Below are positions 26,928 through 36,658 of a DNA stretch of 41,148 nt, piece after piece. Both the position numbers and the translations under genes were made by a program. The notes beneath the pieces were generated by a model. The model was not told the origin of the DNA. It searched no databases and saw only the letters and a program-made list of their open reading frames with translations. Source of the DNA: Pseudomonadota bacterium (GTDB taxonomy: Bacteria > Pseudomonadota > Gammaproteobacteria > Burkholderiales > Sulfuriferulaceae); the NCBI GenBank assembly GCA_021795395.1, contig JAJYPN010000024.1:1-41148 (forward strand), given 5' to 3'. The stretch's first letter is position 1; the number at the start of each line of letters is the position of its first letter.

Positions 26928-28424
26928 TCAAGTTCTGCCCAATTTCATTTTTTCTTTATTTTCACGGGCTACCGCAATACCAAAAAAGAGGCCGGGAAAA
27001 AATAAAAGCAATAATTCCTGAAATGCCGGTGAAGTAGGTGAATTAAACAATACCCAGGTAAACGAACCAGCAGCCCAAAGCCATGCCATTCTGAGTTCCA
27101 TCGATGGCGACTTTGCCGCTTTTAAAAAAAGATATATCGAAAATAGTACATAATGAAGTAAAAGCAACCCAAATCCTATTACGCCTCCTTCAGCTATCGA
27201 ATTCGGCCAATACGTATCCAGTAAATAGTCTTCGTGTTCCGGCCACCACCATTGCTGGCCCATGCCTAATTTATAATACATCGACAGATCATACTTGGTA
27301 GATCCAACGCCGCCGAATGTCCCGAGTCCTGAACCCAAAGGGAAATATGTACGTGCTATACTTTCAGCGCCATCATAAAGCAATGCGCGCGGATGCGTTG
27401 CAGCCTCGATCGACCCTATACCCCATAATGAAGCCTCGCGCACAAAAGTCTGCTCATACACAACAAGAAATATCATAATAAGGGTCGCAAAAATCACCAG
27501 GGATGACATTAATCGCATGCCCATTCCCTGTTTTGTTGCAAGAACATACACTGCGATAATAACCAATAAAAAAGCGAATATTTCCTGGCGCTGGTTTGAC
27601 GCAATCAGTAAAAATACGAACGCCAGAAATTTCAACCACGCAGAACCCGATGCTTTTCCCAATATGCGCCATTGGGTAAATGTGTAAATAGCCAGTGCCG
27701 CCGAAGCGGCCGCGAGTATCGACGGATGCAAGAAAACCGATACGCCGGGAGAGGGTAAGATATCGGTAGACTCCGCGGCAAGCTGAGCAACATTAAAAAT
27801 GCTCATGTAGACGCCAGGCGCCCCCCACTGCACCAACAGAAAAAATAGCAAGATTATTATTATGGGTAACAGCGCACGATCAATGATGGCGGCAATATTG
27901 ATTCTGGATGCCATATACAGCCCAAAACCCAATGTCAGCAGTAATTTCAAATCCGAAAAGAACTGAAAAATTGCTGCTACAGGCTTTGAATTTCCTTCTA
28001 CAAATGCAGAAATAATGGTGATCAGCAGAAATCCGCAAAAGGCCAGAATCGACATTATGAATAGTTTCGATTGAGAAATAACCGCTGATAAGCGGCTGAT
28101 TCCCCAGAACCCGGTAATCAAAACGGCAAATTCCCAGAAAGTAAATACAGGTAACCTGAATTTGCTTTGTATGAAAAAGTACAGGTAATAGAGAACAAAA
28201 AGCAGCATGAATACCATCTGGGGAATCGACCATCGAAACGCCGACGCCGTAACAAACATCAGGATACCCAGCACCCCTGCTCCCGCCAGGATGAAGAGCG
28301 GAATAATGAAGCCTATGGCTGCGGCAACGCCCACCACCAGGCCAAAAAATATCGTTCCCAGCACAAAAAACAGCAAAATAATCCGTTTGCCAGCCGTATT
28401 TAACGTTATCGGAATCGTCAGCAC
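26928..28424 (-). CDS. O-antigen polymerase/ligase-like (Wzy/WaaL) membrane protein
   Basis: A 498-residue protein with about twelve hydrophobic helices and one large loop (around 340-420) holding HPRALLYDGAESIA, FPLGSGLGTFGG and EHEDYLLDTYWPNSIAEGG, the pattern of the Wzy_C/O-antigen ligase superfamily. It starts with GTG at 28424, with GAGGAT about 8 bases upstream. In a Wzx/Wzy pathway it would polymerise flipped repeat units in the periplasm. Its place beside the flippase gene supports polymerase over ligase, but sequence alone cannot separate the two. Confidence 0.85.
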   Translation of the reverse strand: MLTIPITLNTAGKRIILLFFVLGTIFFGLVVGVAAAIGFIIPLFILAGAGVLGILMFVTASAFRWSIPQMVFMLLFVLYYLYFFIQSKFRLPVFTFWEFAVLITGFWGISRLSAVISQSKLFIMSILAFCGFLLITIISAFVEGNSKPVAAIFQFFSDLKLLLTLGFGLYMASRINIAAIIDRALLPIIIILLFFLLVQWGAPGVYMSIFNVAQLAAESTDILPSPGVSVFLHPSILAAASAALAIYTFTQWRILGKASGSAWLKFLAFVFLLIASNQRQEIFAFLLVIIAVYVLATKQGMGMRLMSSLVIFATLIMIFLVVYEQTFVREASLWGIGSIEAATHPRALLYDGAESIARTYFPLGSGLGTFGGVGSTKYDLSMYYKLGMGQQWWWPEHEDYLLDTYWPNSIAEGGVIGFGLLLLHYVLFSIYLFLKAAKSPSMELRMAWLWAAGSFTWVLFNSPTSPAFQELLLLFFPGLFFGIAVARENKEKMKLGRT

Positions 28425-28566
28425 TTGAAATCCTCAATTCTTCTGCAAATGGATAGAGCGGCAAACGCGGTAACGCTACCCGACAGCGCAGCATACCGGT
28501 CATGCCGCCAATTCGACCGGATAATCAGAGGATCGTATTGAGGTACATGAAAAATGACATGGGATC

Positions 28567-30093
28567 TCATTGCGGTGTGCCTTTTAGAAAACGGCCGACA
28601 GGCAATACCGAAAGCAGCCAGCCTTTTTCCCGGCTGGAAAACGGCGATACAATAAAAACCCCCAACAGAAACAGCAATGCCGATAAGGGTGCCAACACAA
28701 ACCATGACGTATGTAATAGCACTAATGGAGTACAGAAAACAATCGCAACCAGACCCGCGCCCAACATTTTCACGAATCCTGCCCAGTCAGGCCGCAAGGC
28801 TTCTTTGGTAAAAAAATGCAGAACAACGAGGCAGGTGCCTGACCACACTAATTCAGTCCCCCCAAATGCAACGGCCATACCGCTCGCACCGTATAATTTC
28901 GCCAAAAACGTGCCCATGGGCAAACCGATCGTACTAACCCCGGTTGCGATCAATACCGGCCAGGATATTTCTCTGGCCATACAATACATCGATAATGTTA
29001 AATTCGTAGCCAAAGGTAATAACCCCCCGATCAGGATGACCACGACTGGGCCGGCGTGCGCATAATTACCGTGCGACAGTATCGACAGTACCGGCGAACC
29101 CGCAAAATACATGAAGGCGATAATCGGCAATACCATCAGCCAGTTTATCTTGATAATGGTTCCTACCAGATCCGACAGCAATGCGGTACCATCCGGTTTT
29201 TTAGCTGTCGCAACAAAAATCGGCCTGAAAATTCCCGTTAGCAGAATAGCGGGCATATAACGTTGAATGACAGCGGTCAGAGCGTAGGCAAAACCGAATA
29301 CCGCCAGCATACTTGAGCCCGAGACGCCGGCCAAAGCCAATTTCAATGCGTCAGGTCCATAAACCAGCGCTAACAGATCCGAGGCAAAAGCGGGTAAAGC
29401 AAATTTCATCATTCTTCGGATAGTGACATATTCCGCCTTTTCATCATCGGCGTAGTTGCTGGCCCGGCGATATATACCGAGCAACAGCGCTAGCGCAATC
29501 GAGGCGCCAATAAATGTAGCAACCACTTCGACTTGCACAACCTGCCGAATCGTTATGCCGCCCTGTAAAACAAAGAAACCGATGCCCAGCACTCTTAACC
29601 AGGTGCGAGTGATGAGCGTGGACTGACTGCGGCTTTGACATAACATGGAATCGAATATGGCTTCTATAAATCGGGCCATGCCTTCGCAAAACACGATGAT
29701 CGCCAACAGGGGAATGAGACCGATAGTCTGCGCTGACCGGCCGGAAAGAGAATGCAGCAGCGTAGGGAATAACGTAAGACTGCCCGCCACCAGCAATAAA
29801 CTCACGGTGCGCCAGCCTACTAAACCCCATACCGGCCCGCGCGGATGAATTTTACCGTCGATCGCCTCATCGGCACTTACGTAGCGGTAGACGGAATAGA
29901 GCAGGCCGAAGTTACTGGCAAGTATCAAAATCTCGGCGCTCGCCCATAAAGCAAAATAAATTCCGTATTCCGGCGCGCTTAATTTACGCGACAATAGCAC
30001 CAATACCAGCAAACCGCCAACCGCCGACAAGGGTCGCGCGATCAGCATGGAGCCCATGCTTTGTTTGACGCGATGGGTGGTATTTTTTTTCAC
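28567..30093 (-). CDS. Wzx-like polysaccharide flippase
   Basis: A 508-residue MATE/MOP superfamily lipid-linked oligosaccharide flippase. About 12-14 hydrophobic helices are seen, with the N-terminal GSMLIARPLSAVGGLLVLVLLSRKLSAPEYGIYF in the style of Wzx (shown here as a family feature) and KFALPAFASDLLALVYG starting the second half. It would move the undecaprenyl-linked unit to the periplasmic face. It follows epsI after 45 bases; 142 bases without a gene separate it from the polymerase-like gene. Confidence 0.87.
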   Translation of the reverse strand: MKKNTTHRVKQSMGSMLIARPLSAVGGLLVLVLLSRKLSAPEYGIYFALWASAEILILASNFGLLYSVYRYVSADEAIDGKIHPRGPVWGLVGWRTVSLLLVAGSLTLFPTLLHSLSGRSAQTIGLIPLLAIIVFCEGMARFIEAIFDSMLCQSRSQSTLITRTWLRVLGIGFFVLQGGITIRQVVQVEVVATFIGASIALALLLGIYRRASNYADDEKAEYVTIRRMMKFALPAFASDLLALVYGPDALKLALAGVSGSSMLAVFGFAYALTAVIQRYMPAILLTGIFRPIFVATAKKPDGTALLSDLVGTIIKINWLMVLPIIAFMYFAGSPVLSILSHGNYAHAGPVVVILIGGLLPLATNLTLSMYCMAREISWPVLIATGVSTIGLPMGTFLAKLYGASGMAVAFGGTELVWSGTCLVVLHFFTKEALRPDWAGFVKMLGAGLVAIVFCTPLVLLHTSWFVLAPLSALLFLLGVFIVSPFSSREKGWLLSVLPVGRFLKGTPQ

Positions 30094-30138
30094 TTGCCGC
30101 TCACGCTCAACGGCATCAATTTGAATCGCAGGAAATTA

Positions 30139-30831
30139 TCAGGACGCATTTTTGACTCCTATGATTCTGTTTCTGTCTTTTGCATTTAACGATTCCACCA
30201 GCTCATCGACGAAATTATTTTGCAAGGCGTATGCGTGCTGTACGTTGTTATCGATAGAAGAGACCCGAAACAATAAGCCGTCGGGAATTACTCCGGTAAG
30301 ACCGTAACGTAATTGAGCGATCTTCCAGCGCAAGCCGTCAACTTCGACTTCATTTCCTACCGTGGTCCAGTAAGTGATCGGTTCAATGCGGTGATCGTGG
30401 CTCGCCACCATACGCTTTACGGGAATCATGCGATGATTGGGCAACGCCATGACTGTTTTGACCAGTCCGGTAACTTGAAAGCCTTGCGTCGGATAGCAAT
30501 TTTCAGGCTTGTGTACCTGCATGTCGTCGCTCTGATTGCTGCCGTACGCAATTGCCAGCATGACGCGTTCACCTGCCGGATTGATGTATGTTCGCGATAA
30601 GGTCTGGTTATAAACGGTATTGATACGCTGCTGCGTGGCAGGGTCGATTACCATGAGATTAAGTTCGGGCTGCTCTTTCCACTCGCCGAACTGCGCCGGA
30701 ATCATCGTTTTCAAATCGATCATCGCGCCGGTGCGCACCCTTTGCACATGGGGCGTTGCGACCTTGGTCAAGCCGACTGCGGCGATCATCAGCAAGCCTA
30801 TCATATAGTAACCGCCATTACGAAGTAACAT
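30139..30831 (-). CDS. epsI: EpsI, exosortase B-associated protein
   Basis: A 230-residue EpsI-family protein with one N-terminal membrane anchor (about 8-24) and a periplasmic domain. The family motif HKPENCYPTQGF (His107 to Phe118) includes Cys112. EpsI proteins always accompany exosortases or are fused to them; their biochemical job is not settled. It overlaps the end of xrtB by 14 bases and has its own SD GGAGGT inside xrtB, so the two are co-translated. Confidence 0.93.
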   Translation of the reverse strand: MLLRNGGYYMIGLLMIAAVGLTKVATPHVQRVRTGAMIDLKTMIPAQFGEWKEQPELNLMVIDPATQQRINTVYNQTLSRTYINPAGERVMLAIAYGSNQSDDMQVHKPENCYPTQGFQVTGLVKTVMALPNHRMIPVKRMVASHDHRIEPITYWTTVGNEVEVDGLRWKIAQLRYGLTGVIPDGLLFRVSSIDNNVQHAYALQNNFVDELVESLNAKDRNRIIGVKNAS

Positions 30832-31723
30832 GACTGACCTCCGCCTTACGATCGGGGAATGGGATTCCCAGAAGATTGTCGAGCAGGAAATGGTTCAATA
30901 TACTGGCGGTAAACATGACGATTCCGGCGAATTGGTGCAGATAACTTTGCCCTACTTCATCGCCGAAATAATAGGTAAGCAGCACCAGAAACAGGACGCG
31001 TATGACGTTGGAAATAAACGCGACGGGCAGTATGGTCGCCAGCAATATCGCATTGCGCATGAAACTGGTACGCTGCATGACCTGCATATAAAGTATCCCC
31101 AGCGCGCTGAGCGAAAACATCGAATTCAATCCCGAACACGCATCCGCCACCAGCAGTTCATAATAGCCTATCGATATGGTGACGCCGGTGCGCGCAATCG
31201 GATAGCCGGCTGCATAAAGAAGCTTGACGACAATGACGGATATATAATATTTCAGCGGACCGGTTAGCGCATCGACTATGAACCCGGGAACGGGTACCAT
31301 AAAAACGAGAAAAAACAATGGGAACCATAATCGCAACACGGTAGGGACGCCCAATGTGATCAAAAGCGTTCCCACCAATATCGGTATCTCCGCACCGATT
31401 TCGAATATGAGTATTTGCTGCGACCGGCCGACTATATACAGCAGTAAACCGAATATCAGCAAAATCGAGCCAAGTACCGGTTTGGTCCGCGTCGGCGGCA
31501 ACAGCAAGGCGGAACGCTGCATCCATGCCTGCCAGATCACGACCAGCAGGATGATCGGGCCATGCCCGTTCTCTTCCGTGTTCCAGATAGTCTGGCTGAG
31601 GTCGTAATAGGTTGGGAGAAATAAGGCCGCCAACCCTATAATGACAGGCAACCATTTGAGATTTATGCCGTTATTGCCGCCCCAATAACCGTAGCGGCCA
31701 ATTATTTGGTCATTTGCTTGCAT
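30818..31723 (-). CDS. xrtB: Exosortase B
   Basis: A 301-residue polytopic membrane protease/transpeptidase of the exosortase family. The catalytic triad residues are seen as Cys196 in LVADACSGLNSMFSL, Arg242 in NVIRVLFLV and His263 in YLHQFAGIV. Exosortases cleave C-terminal sorting signals of the PEP-CTERM class at the inner membrane. The EpsG-XrtB-EpsI order is that of the B-type systems of betaproteobacteria. Candidate substrates in the window are the small proteins at 38219 and 38785. Eight bases separate it from epsG. Confidence 0.94.
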   Translation of the reverse strand: MQANDQIIGRYGYWGGNNGINLKWLPVIIGLAALFLPTYYDLSQTIWNTEENGHGPIILLVVIWQAWMQRSALLLPPTRTKPVLGSILLIFGLLLYIVGRSQQILIFEIGAEIPILVGTLLITLGVPTVLRLWFPLFFLVFMVPVPGFIVDALTGPLKYYISVIVVKLLYAAGYPIARTGVTISIGYYELLVADACSGLNSMFSLSALGILYMQVMQRTSFMRNAILLATILPVAFISNVIRVLFLVLLTYYFGDEVGQSYLHQFAGIVMFTASILNHFLLDNLLGIPFPDRKAEVSHVTS

Positions 31724-31731
31724 GATCGAAA

Positions 31732-32610
31732 TCAGAATTGGTTAAGAACCGTGCCCACCACACTCACGCCGGTTTCGTTGAGGTTATTCGCCAGAGCGGA
31801 AATATCGCCTACCTTGGTGTAGTCCTGTCGGGCTGCAATCAATGCGCCTTCCGTGCGCAAGCATATGGTTGCCGTTTCGGAAAAAGTACCGGGCGAAGTA
31901 TCGACCAAAATCACATCGAAATATTCCTTATAGGAATTGAGCAGGCTGACCACACCCAGCCTCGACAGCAGTTCCGCCGGATTGGGCGGGATCGTGCCCG
32001 CGGTCAGTACTGATAATCCGACAAAGGAAGGTATCCTGATTGCCGCCGTAAGTTCAGCCCGGCCTATCAATATATCGGACAATCCCTGACGACTGCCGAG
32101 ATTGAAAATGGCGTGCTGGCGAGGTTCGCGCAAATCGGCATCAATAAGCAGCGTGCGTTCGCCCAGTTGGGAAAACACCACCGCCAGATTCGCCGCCAGG
32201 CTGCTGACGCCATCATTTCTCTGTGCGCCGACCACGCTCAGCGATTTATGGCCGAAAGCAAACCAGCGCAGCATCAGTTGGCTACGCAAGGCGCGCAATT
32301 GATCCACTTGTGGTGAAAAGGGCGAATACGCTGCTGTGAGTTCAGGGCTGAAACCGCCTTCGCCGGACGAAAGATACGGATAATCGAATTGTTGCGCCAA
32401 CGCGTATCGAATATCGCTCTCGGTAACCAGACCAAGCTTTACGGCAGCGTCGCCAAAGCGCAGGTTATCGCTTTTTTGCAAACGCAGAATTTTTTCCGCA
32501 TCGGCAGGCGCCAGTTTGCCCGCATCGAGTAAAAGCTTGCCCAGTTTTTGCTCGACGTAAGGAATCTGCAGCTTGTTTTCTCTGCCGATCTCACTATTCA
32601 ATTCTTTCAT
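31732..32610 (-). CDS. epsG: EpsG, BY-kinase-like chain-length ATPase
   Basis: A 292-residue cytoplasmic protein. Residues ~20-80 (LGKLLLDAGKLAPADAEKIL, VKLGLVTESDI) resemble the N-terminal domain of type II secretion ATPases. The rest is a ParA/BY-kinase-type P-loop domain with a Walker A-like VGAQRNDGVSS (127-137), Walker A' TLLIDADLREPRQ (153-165) and ILVDTSPG. The P-loop has Val where the usual Lys would be, and no tyrosine-rich tail is present, so kinase activity is doubtful. It partners EpsF to control chain length and export. Confidence 0.92.
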   Translation of the reverse strand: MKELNSEIGRENKLQIPYVEQKLGKLLLDAGKLAPADAEKILRLQKSDNLRFGDAAVKLGLVTESDIRYALAQQFDYPYLSSGEGGFSPELTAAYSPFSPQVDQLRALRSQLMLRWFAFGHKSLSVVGAQRNDGVSSLAANLAVVFSQLGERTLLIDADLREPRQHAIFNLGSRQGLSDILIGRAELTAAIRIPSFVGLSVLTAGTIPPNPAELLSRLGVVSLLNSYKEYFDVILVDTSPGTFSETATICLRTEGALIAARQDYTKVGDISALANNLNETGVSVVGTVLNQF

Positions 32611-32651
32611 ATCCTTGCCCGATCTTCAAATAATTACAAGCCATTAAGGAA

Positions 32652-34064
32652 TTAACGCCCGATAAGCCGCGCTGAACCGATCTGGCGCGGCGTATATCCC
32701 ACTGAACCCACAACGACTCCGAGTACTGGCGCGGATAACACTTGCGCAAGGTCATCCACACCGCGAACACGACGATCCATCATCTCCAGCAACAGGCCGA
32801 AGCCCATGCCGAGCAGGCCACCCAGGAGCAATGAGGCGATTACGATCAGGATTTTGCTGGTGCCATTCGGTTTCACTGGCGGTACCGCTGGATTCAGTAC
32901 CGATATATCGCTTTGATTCGCCTTCGACTGCAACTTGAACTGCCCATAAGTACGCATACCGGTATCGTACATACGCTGCGCATTATTGACGTCGCGCAGC
33001 AATACGGCACCTTCATCCTGCTGGTTCTCAAGAGAAATAAGCCGCGATTTTTGTGCAGCCAGCGCATTGCGTAACGAAGCTTCGCTTTGCTGCGCGACAT
33101 TTGCGTTGGTGGCAATGCTTTGGCGAGCCTGTTCGGTCTGGGCTGCCAATTCCTGCCGCAATTTATTTACTTCTGCCAGCGTGCTTTTATATTCAGGATT
33201 GTTCGGGCCGTCCGTACTGGCCAGCTGGCTGAGCTTGGCCTCCTCTTGGGAAAGCGCTATGTTAATGCTTTGCACCGTGGGGTTATTGATGACATCGGGT
33301 AAGTTTTTACCGGCGCTTTGGCTTTTGGACTGGCTGTTATAACTTTTGGCTTGCGCTTCCACCAGCAGAGACGACAACGCATTGAAGCGCGCGGTGTCAG
33401 CACTGCCATGACCGCTGGAAGCTCCGCTGGCACTGGATTCGCCGCTAATTACAATCCCATGGGTCTTTTCGTACTGCGCCAGTTTATTCTGGCTATTTTC
33501 CAGATTATCCCTCAGTTCCTTGAGCTGCTGATCGTACCAGGCGGCTACTCCTTTTGCTGGCTGGGTTTTTAAATCCAGATTGGTCTGGATATAAGCGGTG
33601 ACAAATGCGTTGGCGATAACCGCGGCCGATCTTGGACTTGCGCTGGTATAACTGATTTCAATCACATTGCTTTCATGCGAAGGTTTGACATAAAGCTGTC
33701 TGGAAAGTAGCGTATCCGCTATCCAGTCGCGGATATTCTCGTGGCCGTGCGTCTGATGCAGAAAAGCCTGTTTTACTTTCGGGTCATTCGTCAAACCTAA
33801 ATTATCCACAACCCGTGTCGCCACACTATGACTTTTGATAATATCGACTTGCGTGGCGATATACGCAGGCAAGGTTTGCGTGGCCAGCCGGGTACCGGTA
33901 ACCAGGTCCATGCTTGGAGTATCGATTACCACCTCAGCCGTTGCTGTATACGCTTTTGATAATAGCAGGCTGGAAATAATAGTTCCGATTACTGTTAGCG
34001 CCAACGTGCTTAAAATAATTTTTTTTCGCGCTTTCAAGACCAACAATAGCTGAGATAAGTTCAT
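32652..34064 (-). CDS. epsF: EpsF, Wzz-family chain-length determinant
   Basis: A 470-residue inner-membrane polysaccharide co-polymerase. It has an N-terminal helix (about 14-33), a large periplasmic region with coiled coil (about 180-370), and a second helix near 400-425 preceded by the proline motif NPAVPPVKPNGTSK. The N-terminus MNLSQLLLVLKARKK fits the EpsF family. It lacks its own ATPase domain, which EpsG provides. It starts 13 bases after the epsE stop, behind AAGGTGGGG. Confidence 0.93.
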   Translation of the reverse strand: MNLSQLLLVLKARKKIILSTLALTVIGTIISSLLLSKAYTATAEVVIDTPSMDLVTGTRLATQTLPAYIATQVDIIKSHSVATRVVDNLGLTNDPKVKQAFLHQTHGHENIRDWIADTLLSRQLYVKPSHESNVIEISYTSASPRSAAVIANAFVTAYIQTNLDLKTQPAKGVAAWYDQQLKELRDNLENSQNKLAQYEKTHGIVISGESSASGASSGHGSADTARFNALSSLLVEAQAKSYNSQSKSQSAGKNLPDVINNPTVQSINIALSQEEAKLSQLASTDGPNNPEYKSTLAEVNKLRQELAAQTEQARQSIATNANVAQQSEASLRNALAAQKSRLISLENQQDEGAVLLRDVNNAQRMYDTGMRTYGQFKLQSKANQSDISVLNPAVPPVKPNGTSKILIVIASLLLGGLLGMGFGLLLEMMDRRVRGVDDLAQVLSAPVLGVVVGSVGYTPRQIGSARLIGR

Positions 34065-34076
34065 GATAACCCCACC

Positions 34077-34868
34077 TTAAAATAAACTTTCCTTGACGTA
34101 AACCACGTCGTTAGGCTGCAATAATTCGGATTGAGTTGCCTTGGTCGTGGAAATCTTTCCATCCGCGCCATCCTGCCGGCGAATTTCCACGCCTCTTTCG
34201 GTGCCGCGCGGCGTGATGCCGCCACCCAATGAAATCGCTTCCATGATATTCATGTTTTTCTCCAGCCGGTATGCGCCAGGATGCTGAACTTCGCCGTAGA
34301 TATAGAACACTTCAGCCTGCGGTACATAAAGAATGTCACCGCTACCCACCGCATAGTCCAGGCTGGTTTTACCTTCCTTGAACAAGGCAATCGTGTCGAT
34401 GGGTATACGTTTAACCTGATTGTCGGCTTTATGCAGCAATATAACCGTGTCGGATCCGTGAGGGCCGATGCCGCCGGCCAACGCCAGCAAATCGCTTACC
34501 GTAGTGGCTGATTCCAGCGCATATTTCCCCGGCTGATTAACATTTCCCAGGACAGAAGCCTGTTTGCTCCTGTATTTTTGTACAAGCAGATTAACGTTAG
34601 GTTTGATGATATAACCGCCCTTTTCCAGCGCCAGGCTGACGCGCTTGCGCGCTTCGTTGGGCGTAAGGCCGACCACCGAAATTTCGCCTACGAGAGGAAC
34701 GGCTATATTGCCGTTGCCGTCTACCCGAGCTTCATCCACCTGCATGTCCGGATGTCCGTAGACATTGATGCTTACTATGTCGCCGACGCCGAGATGATAA
34801 TCCCCTGCAAAAGCCGGCGCTGTCACCAGCGACGCGATCAGAATCAATAAATAAGTTATTAAGCGCAT
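34077..34868 (-). CDS. epsE: EpsE, polysaccharide export (Wza-type) protein
   Basis: A 263-residue secreted protein with signal peptide MRLITYLLILIASLVTAPAFA. It has the Poly_export motif DYHLGVGDIVSINVYGHPDM (23-42) followed by two SLBB domains (VLGNVNQPGKYAL..., YIYGEVQHPGAYRL...). No lipobox cysteine is present, unlike classical Wza. It should form or contact the outer-membrane export channel. SD GAGAGGGA precedes ATG 34868. It sits directly between epsL and epsF. Confidence 0.94.
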   Translation of the reverse strand: MRLITYLLILIASLVTAPAFAGDYHLGVGDIVSINVYGHPDMQVDEARVDGNGNIAVPLVGEISVVGLTPNEARKRVSLALEKGGYIIKPNVNLLVQKYRSKQASVLGNVNQPGKYALESATTVSDLLALAGGIGPHGSDTVILLHKADNQVKRIPIDTIALFKEGKTSLDYAVGSGDILYVPQAEVFYIYGEVQHPGAYRLEKNMNIMEAISLGGGITPRGTERGVEIRRQDGADGKISTTKATQSELLQPNDVVYVKESLF

Positions 34869-34917
34869 AATTTCCCTCTCGTCTTTCCTTGATTTTTGAA
34901 AATGCCCTTGCAGGCGA

Positions 34918-36144
34918 TTAAAAACTTTGTTTCACACCTGCTGAAACACTGTTGTAAGTATAACTATAGCCATAAATATTCGAAGCTTCATCGCCTCGTT
35001 CGAGATTAAAAAAGAATGCGGTGTTTCTCAGAATCTGATAATTGACTCCCAAGGTGGCGATATGCAACTGATCATGCCTGGCGGCAAACGCTTGCGGAAA
35101 TAATCCCGCAATGTTTGGGTAATCAACCGTGTCGTCCAATATGCGCAAGTTGGTGGATATCTTGGCCGTGGGTTGCCAGGTAAGCATCAAGGTGCCGCCC
35201 TGCACGAGCTGGAAACTGGTAGTGGCGGTATTGAATGCCTGGATATTCCGGTAAATCGCAAAATCCAGCGAGGTCTTGCCGGTCATGAGCCAATTTGCTT
35301 CCGCGCGCCCGGTTATTCCGGAAAAATCTTCTGCGGGATAGGTAGGAACAAGGTGCTGGGTATAATCCACAGTTCCTGTCAAATGAATTTGTTCAGTTGG
35401 CAGCCAGTCGAATTTCACCCCGTAATCGGATTCGGTAAAATTGGCATTAAAAGGCAGAAATCCGCTCACGACAGCAGAGGGAAAAGACCCTTGGGTCTGA
35501 CGGCCGTCGAGTTCTATTTTAGTTCCCGCTGGCGTCGTGTACTGAAGCCCTGCAGTTACATTCGTCATATTCAGACTAAATGCCTGCTGGCTTACTGCAC
35601 TGTTTGTGAAATCGGAGGAATTGGCCCCGGCGAGAATCTGCCAACGATCATTGAGTTTCAAACCAGCGGTAACATACTCGGTTTGTGTCGTAAAAATATC
35701 ATTGATCGGCAGCTGGATAAACGTCAAGTTTGCGAGTTGCTTGGTCTGGCTGGCGCCTGCGGTGCCATGCAATAGATCGTCGACCGCCCAATCCCATTCC
35801 AGCCCGAGATCGCTACCATTGTTATCGAGATTTTTATAGGTGTTATACCACGACTTATTCACAATGATATGCCCGGTAAATACCTGCTGGCTTACCTTCC
35901 AGTTCATATTGACGCCTGCGGTCAGCATGGTAATAAAATCGGCCGTGTCCGTACTGCCTAATATGGCCTGGGCCACCCCGGTATTCTGCAACGCGAACAA
36001 ATTGCTGTTGTAATTGAAATCGGTGGATACGAACGGAACGAACGTATCGACCGGAGCAGCATAGGCAGCTGCGGTATTGGAATCGGCGTACGATAAGGTG
36101 CTCGCCACAGAACCGCACAATATTAAAAGATAGCGTTTTTTCAT
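34918..36144 (-). CDS. epsL: EpsL, outer-membrane beta-barrel exopolysaccharide protein
   Basis: A 408-residue protein with a signal peptide (MKKRYLLILCGSVASTLSYA). Alternating beta strands with aromatic girdles fill the rest, and it ends in SAGVKQSF, a C-terminal Phe typical of outer-membrane barrels. It matches the EpsL family found in exosortase B loci, thought to help polymer export. It is the first gene of the minus-strand eps run, divergent from the priming transferase with 514 bases between them. Confidence 0.9.
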   Translation of the reverse strand: MKKRYLLILCGSVASTLSYADSNTAAAYAAPVDTFVPFVSTDFNYNSNLFALQNTGVAQAILGSTDTADFITMLTAGVNMNWKVSQQVFTGHIIVNKSWYNTYKNLDNNGSDLGLEWDWAVDDLLHGTAGASQTKQLANLTFIQLPINDIFTTQTEYVTAGLKLNDRWQILAGANSSDFTNSAVSQQAFSLNMTNVTAGLQYTTPAGTKIELDGRQTQGSFPSAVVSGFLPFNANFTESDYGVKFDWLPTEQIHLTGTVDYTQHLVPTYPAEDFSGITGRAEANWLMTGKTSLDFAIYRNIQAFNTATTSFQLVQGGTLMLTWQPTAKISTNLRILDDTVDYPNIAGLFPQAFAARHDQLHIATLGVNYQILRNTAFFFNLERGDEASNIYGYSYTYNSVSAGVKQSF

Positions 36145-36658
36145 TGTGGTTATTCTTACTCAAAGTTACTGTAACCGTGATTCATCCGTCCTGTCCCGGA
36201 GTCAATTATCACGTCGATCAATTAAAACAGATATTACAAAACACCTTTCGCAAGCACTTTCAATGCCACCAGGAGCACATCGTCACCAATGCCGGTCAAA
36301 ATGCTTTTCTTTACTGGTTCGCTCTGCTTAATAATATCCATCCATGCTAAGCTGAGCGTGCCCATTGAAGTCCAACTCGCAACTTTCCAACATTATGTAC
36401 TATATATTACATCTTTGTATTATGATAACAGTGCAATATTACACCGAAATGTCTTACAAATAGTAATAATTTTTATAAAACCTTATGCAGAGTTAATCCT
36501 ACACGATTTCGTTTAATTGTCATACTTGTTACTTACACTTGCTTGCTGGGCATGCGGAATATGAAAGTATAAAATAGGCCTATTTTATGGATTTACGAGC
36601 AAAAAAATAACATCGGACCTTGGCGTCAGGAAAATAAAAGAACATATAGGCATTTATC
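36145..36658. promoter_or_regulatory. Divergent control region between epsL and the priming transferase
   Basis: 514 AT-rich bases with no convincing gene. It must carry the promoters for the minus-strand eps run and for the + strand transferase. Landmarks: palindrome GTTACTGTAAC at 36165-36175 close to the epsL start; an exact GTTAATCCTAC at 36492-36502 that recurs upstream of the first small secreted protein; and the 20-bp palindrome at 36569-36588. No -24/-12 sigma-54 site was found. Confidence 0.65.
36569..36588. promoter_or_regulatory. Perfect 20-bp palindrome, candidate operator
   Basis: ATAAAATAGGCCTATTTTAT is a perfect dyad ending 70 bases before the ATG of the priming transferase (36659). 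Two imperfect copies, 17/20 and 14/20 by eye, occur at 38072-38091 and 38591-38610 upstream of the small secreted proteins. Repetition at three nearby promoters on the same strand argues for a regulator-binding site rather than chance AT-richness. Confidence 0.6.

Noticed and set aside
28425-28705. Minus-strand frame spanning the gap before the polymerase-like gene
   Set aside because: It is an alternate frame of the flippase end and lacks motifs; the gap probably carries only spacer and SD.
17440-36450. Shared TTACAT...GATAACAG pattern at 17478-17495 and in the epsL-transferase gap
   Set aside because: Spacing differs by 7 bases and the parts are short; not convincing without a genome scan.
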